Positions 63,550-64,000 of a stretch of 64,000 nucleotides of DNA are shown here, piece by piece; position 1 is the stretch's first letter; every line of letters begins with the position of its first letter. The notes below the pieces were generated by a model. It was not told the origin of the DNA, ran no database searches, and saw only the letters and a program-made list of their open reading frames with translations. A program made the position numbers and the translations under genes. The stretch covers positions 1,313,001 through 1,377,000 of the forward strand of contig NZ_CP040231.1 in NCBI RefSeq assembly GCF_006228325.1. The letters are read 5' to 3'. This DNA is from Streptococcus sp. 1643. GTDB taxonomy: Bacteria; Bacillota; Bacilli; Lactobacillales; Streptococcaceae.

Positions 63550-64000
63550 TTAATCGACGTAATCGCCACCTTCAAAGCCATAGTACTCTTCCAAACTGAG
63601 ACCGCTAGCAGCAATTTCTTTGGCTTCTTTTCCGACGTAGCGAAGATGCCATTCTTCTGCCATATAGCCAGTCTCTTTTTCCTTGCCTTTGAGATAGCGA
63701 ACAACAAAGCCATAGTCAGCCGCATGATCCAAGAGCCACTGGGCCGCCTTTTCTTCAGTAACTAAATCTCCATCTGTCCCAATAAGGTCAAATGCAAGAC
63801 CTGTTTGGTGTTCACTATAACCTGGGCGAGCTGAGTAGCGATCAGCAGCTTCCTTACCATCTTGATTCACATAGTCTTGATAAAGTTTGGTTTGAGTTTC
63901 ATAACTTCTAAAACCACTGTAGTGATCGCTGATTGGGTAGCCAGCTGCTTGCATTGCTGCAATGAGCTTCAGCAACTCTGCTTTAGCTGTTGGATTTTCT
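63550..64000 (-). CDS. ldcB: LD-carboxypeptidase LdcB/DacB-like (N-terminus outside window)
   Basis: The C-terminal 149 or so residues of a VanY-family (M15B) carboxypeptidase that removes the terminal D-Ala of the wall tetrapeptide. The zinc motifs SEHQTGLAFD and EEWHLRY are intact, as is SGFRSYETQTKLYQDYV upstream. The gene continues past the window edge, so start, signal and linker are unseen. In pneumococcus the equivalent protein (DacB/LdcB) acts on L,D-bonds; D,D-specificity cannot be excluded from this part alone. Confidence 0.88.
   Translation of the reverse strand, partial: ENPTAKAELLKLIAAMQAAGYPISDHYSGFRSYETQTKLYQDYVNQDGKEAADRYSARPGYSEHQTGLAFDLIGTDGDLVTEEKAAQWLLDHAADYGFVVRYLKGKEKETGYMAEEWHLRYVGKEAKEIAASGLSLEEYYGFEGGDYVD

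Noticed and set aside
1..64000. CRISPR arrays, phage genes, toxin-antitoxin pairs or intact transposases
   Set aside because: None seen; repeats found are the riboswitch duplication, the BOX, the tRNA-end duplicate and terminator hairpins.

Overview
The window looks like chromosomal DNA of a mitis-group Streptococcus (S. mitis, S. oralis or a close relative of S. pneumoniae). The evidence is AT-rich DNA, a pneumococcal-type BOX element at 39265-39369, a choline-binding wall hydrolase, the vex/vnc locus, lactate oxidase, a copY-cupA copper locus and a har-type flavoreductase. From memory, the blocks match pneumococcal gene clusters but in a different overall order, which points to a relative rather than S. 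pneumoniae itself. No prophage, CRISPR array or intact insertion sequence was seen. Both ends of the window cut genes (cupA on the left, an LD-carboxypeptidase gene on the right).

Region 1 (1-9.8 kb) holds the end of a copper operon and a thiamin salvage island. thiD faces a long leftward operon: ykoE-ecfA-ecfT (HMP uptake), tenA (Cys type), thiW (thiazole uptake), thiM and thiE. A second tenA of the Glu type lies just upstream as its own unit. Three TPP riboswitches control the island; two of them sit in a 265-bp direct duplication. lctO follows. Region 2 (9.9-18.1 kb) has a polar amino-acid ABC transporter, pyrFE behind a PyrR attenuator, and the cell-wall/division genes murD-murG-divIB.

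Region 3 (18.2-30 kb) has a DUF1430 ABC exporter with an operator-like promoter, a structured non-coding element, typA, a pseudouridine synthase, small membrane proteins, a LysR regulator, a choline-binding amidase, and a tRNA-Thr whose 3' end is partly duplicated on the far side of a DUF6287 gene. Region 4 (30-42 kb) has an ABC-2 exporter, fba, the VncRS two-component system and the Vex1-2-3 transporter with a BOX between vex2 and vex3, plus a CPBP protease and tRNA-Leu.

Region 5 (42.4-64 kb) has pncA-codY with a CodY box, cshA behind a long leader, an OFA-type antiporter divergent from har, an unassigned nucleotidyltransferase, murT-gatD (peptidoglycan amidation), pepQ, the truA-pdxK-pdxU operon, an MFS carrier, dpr, tpiA, a DnaD-like protein, metA behind MET-box-like sites, apt, rplK-rplA with repeated L1-type RNA motifs, and the truncated carboxypeptidase gene. 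Several genes (LysR, the alpha/beta hydrolase, murT, truA) have strong promoters placed so that transcription should begin at or next to the start codon, suggesting leaderless mRNAs. Much of the window is ordinary core genome; the least explained items are the structured element near 21.2 kb and the duplicated tRNA end.
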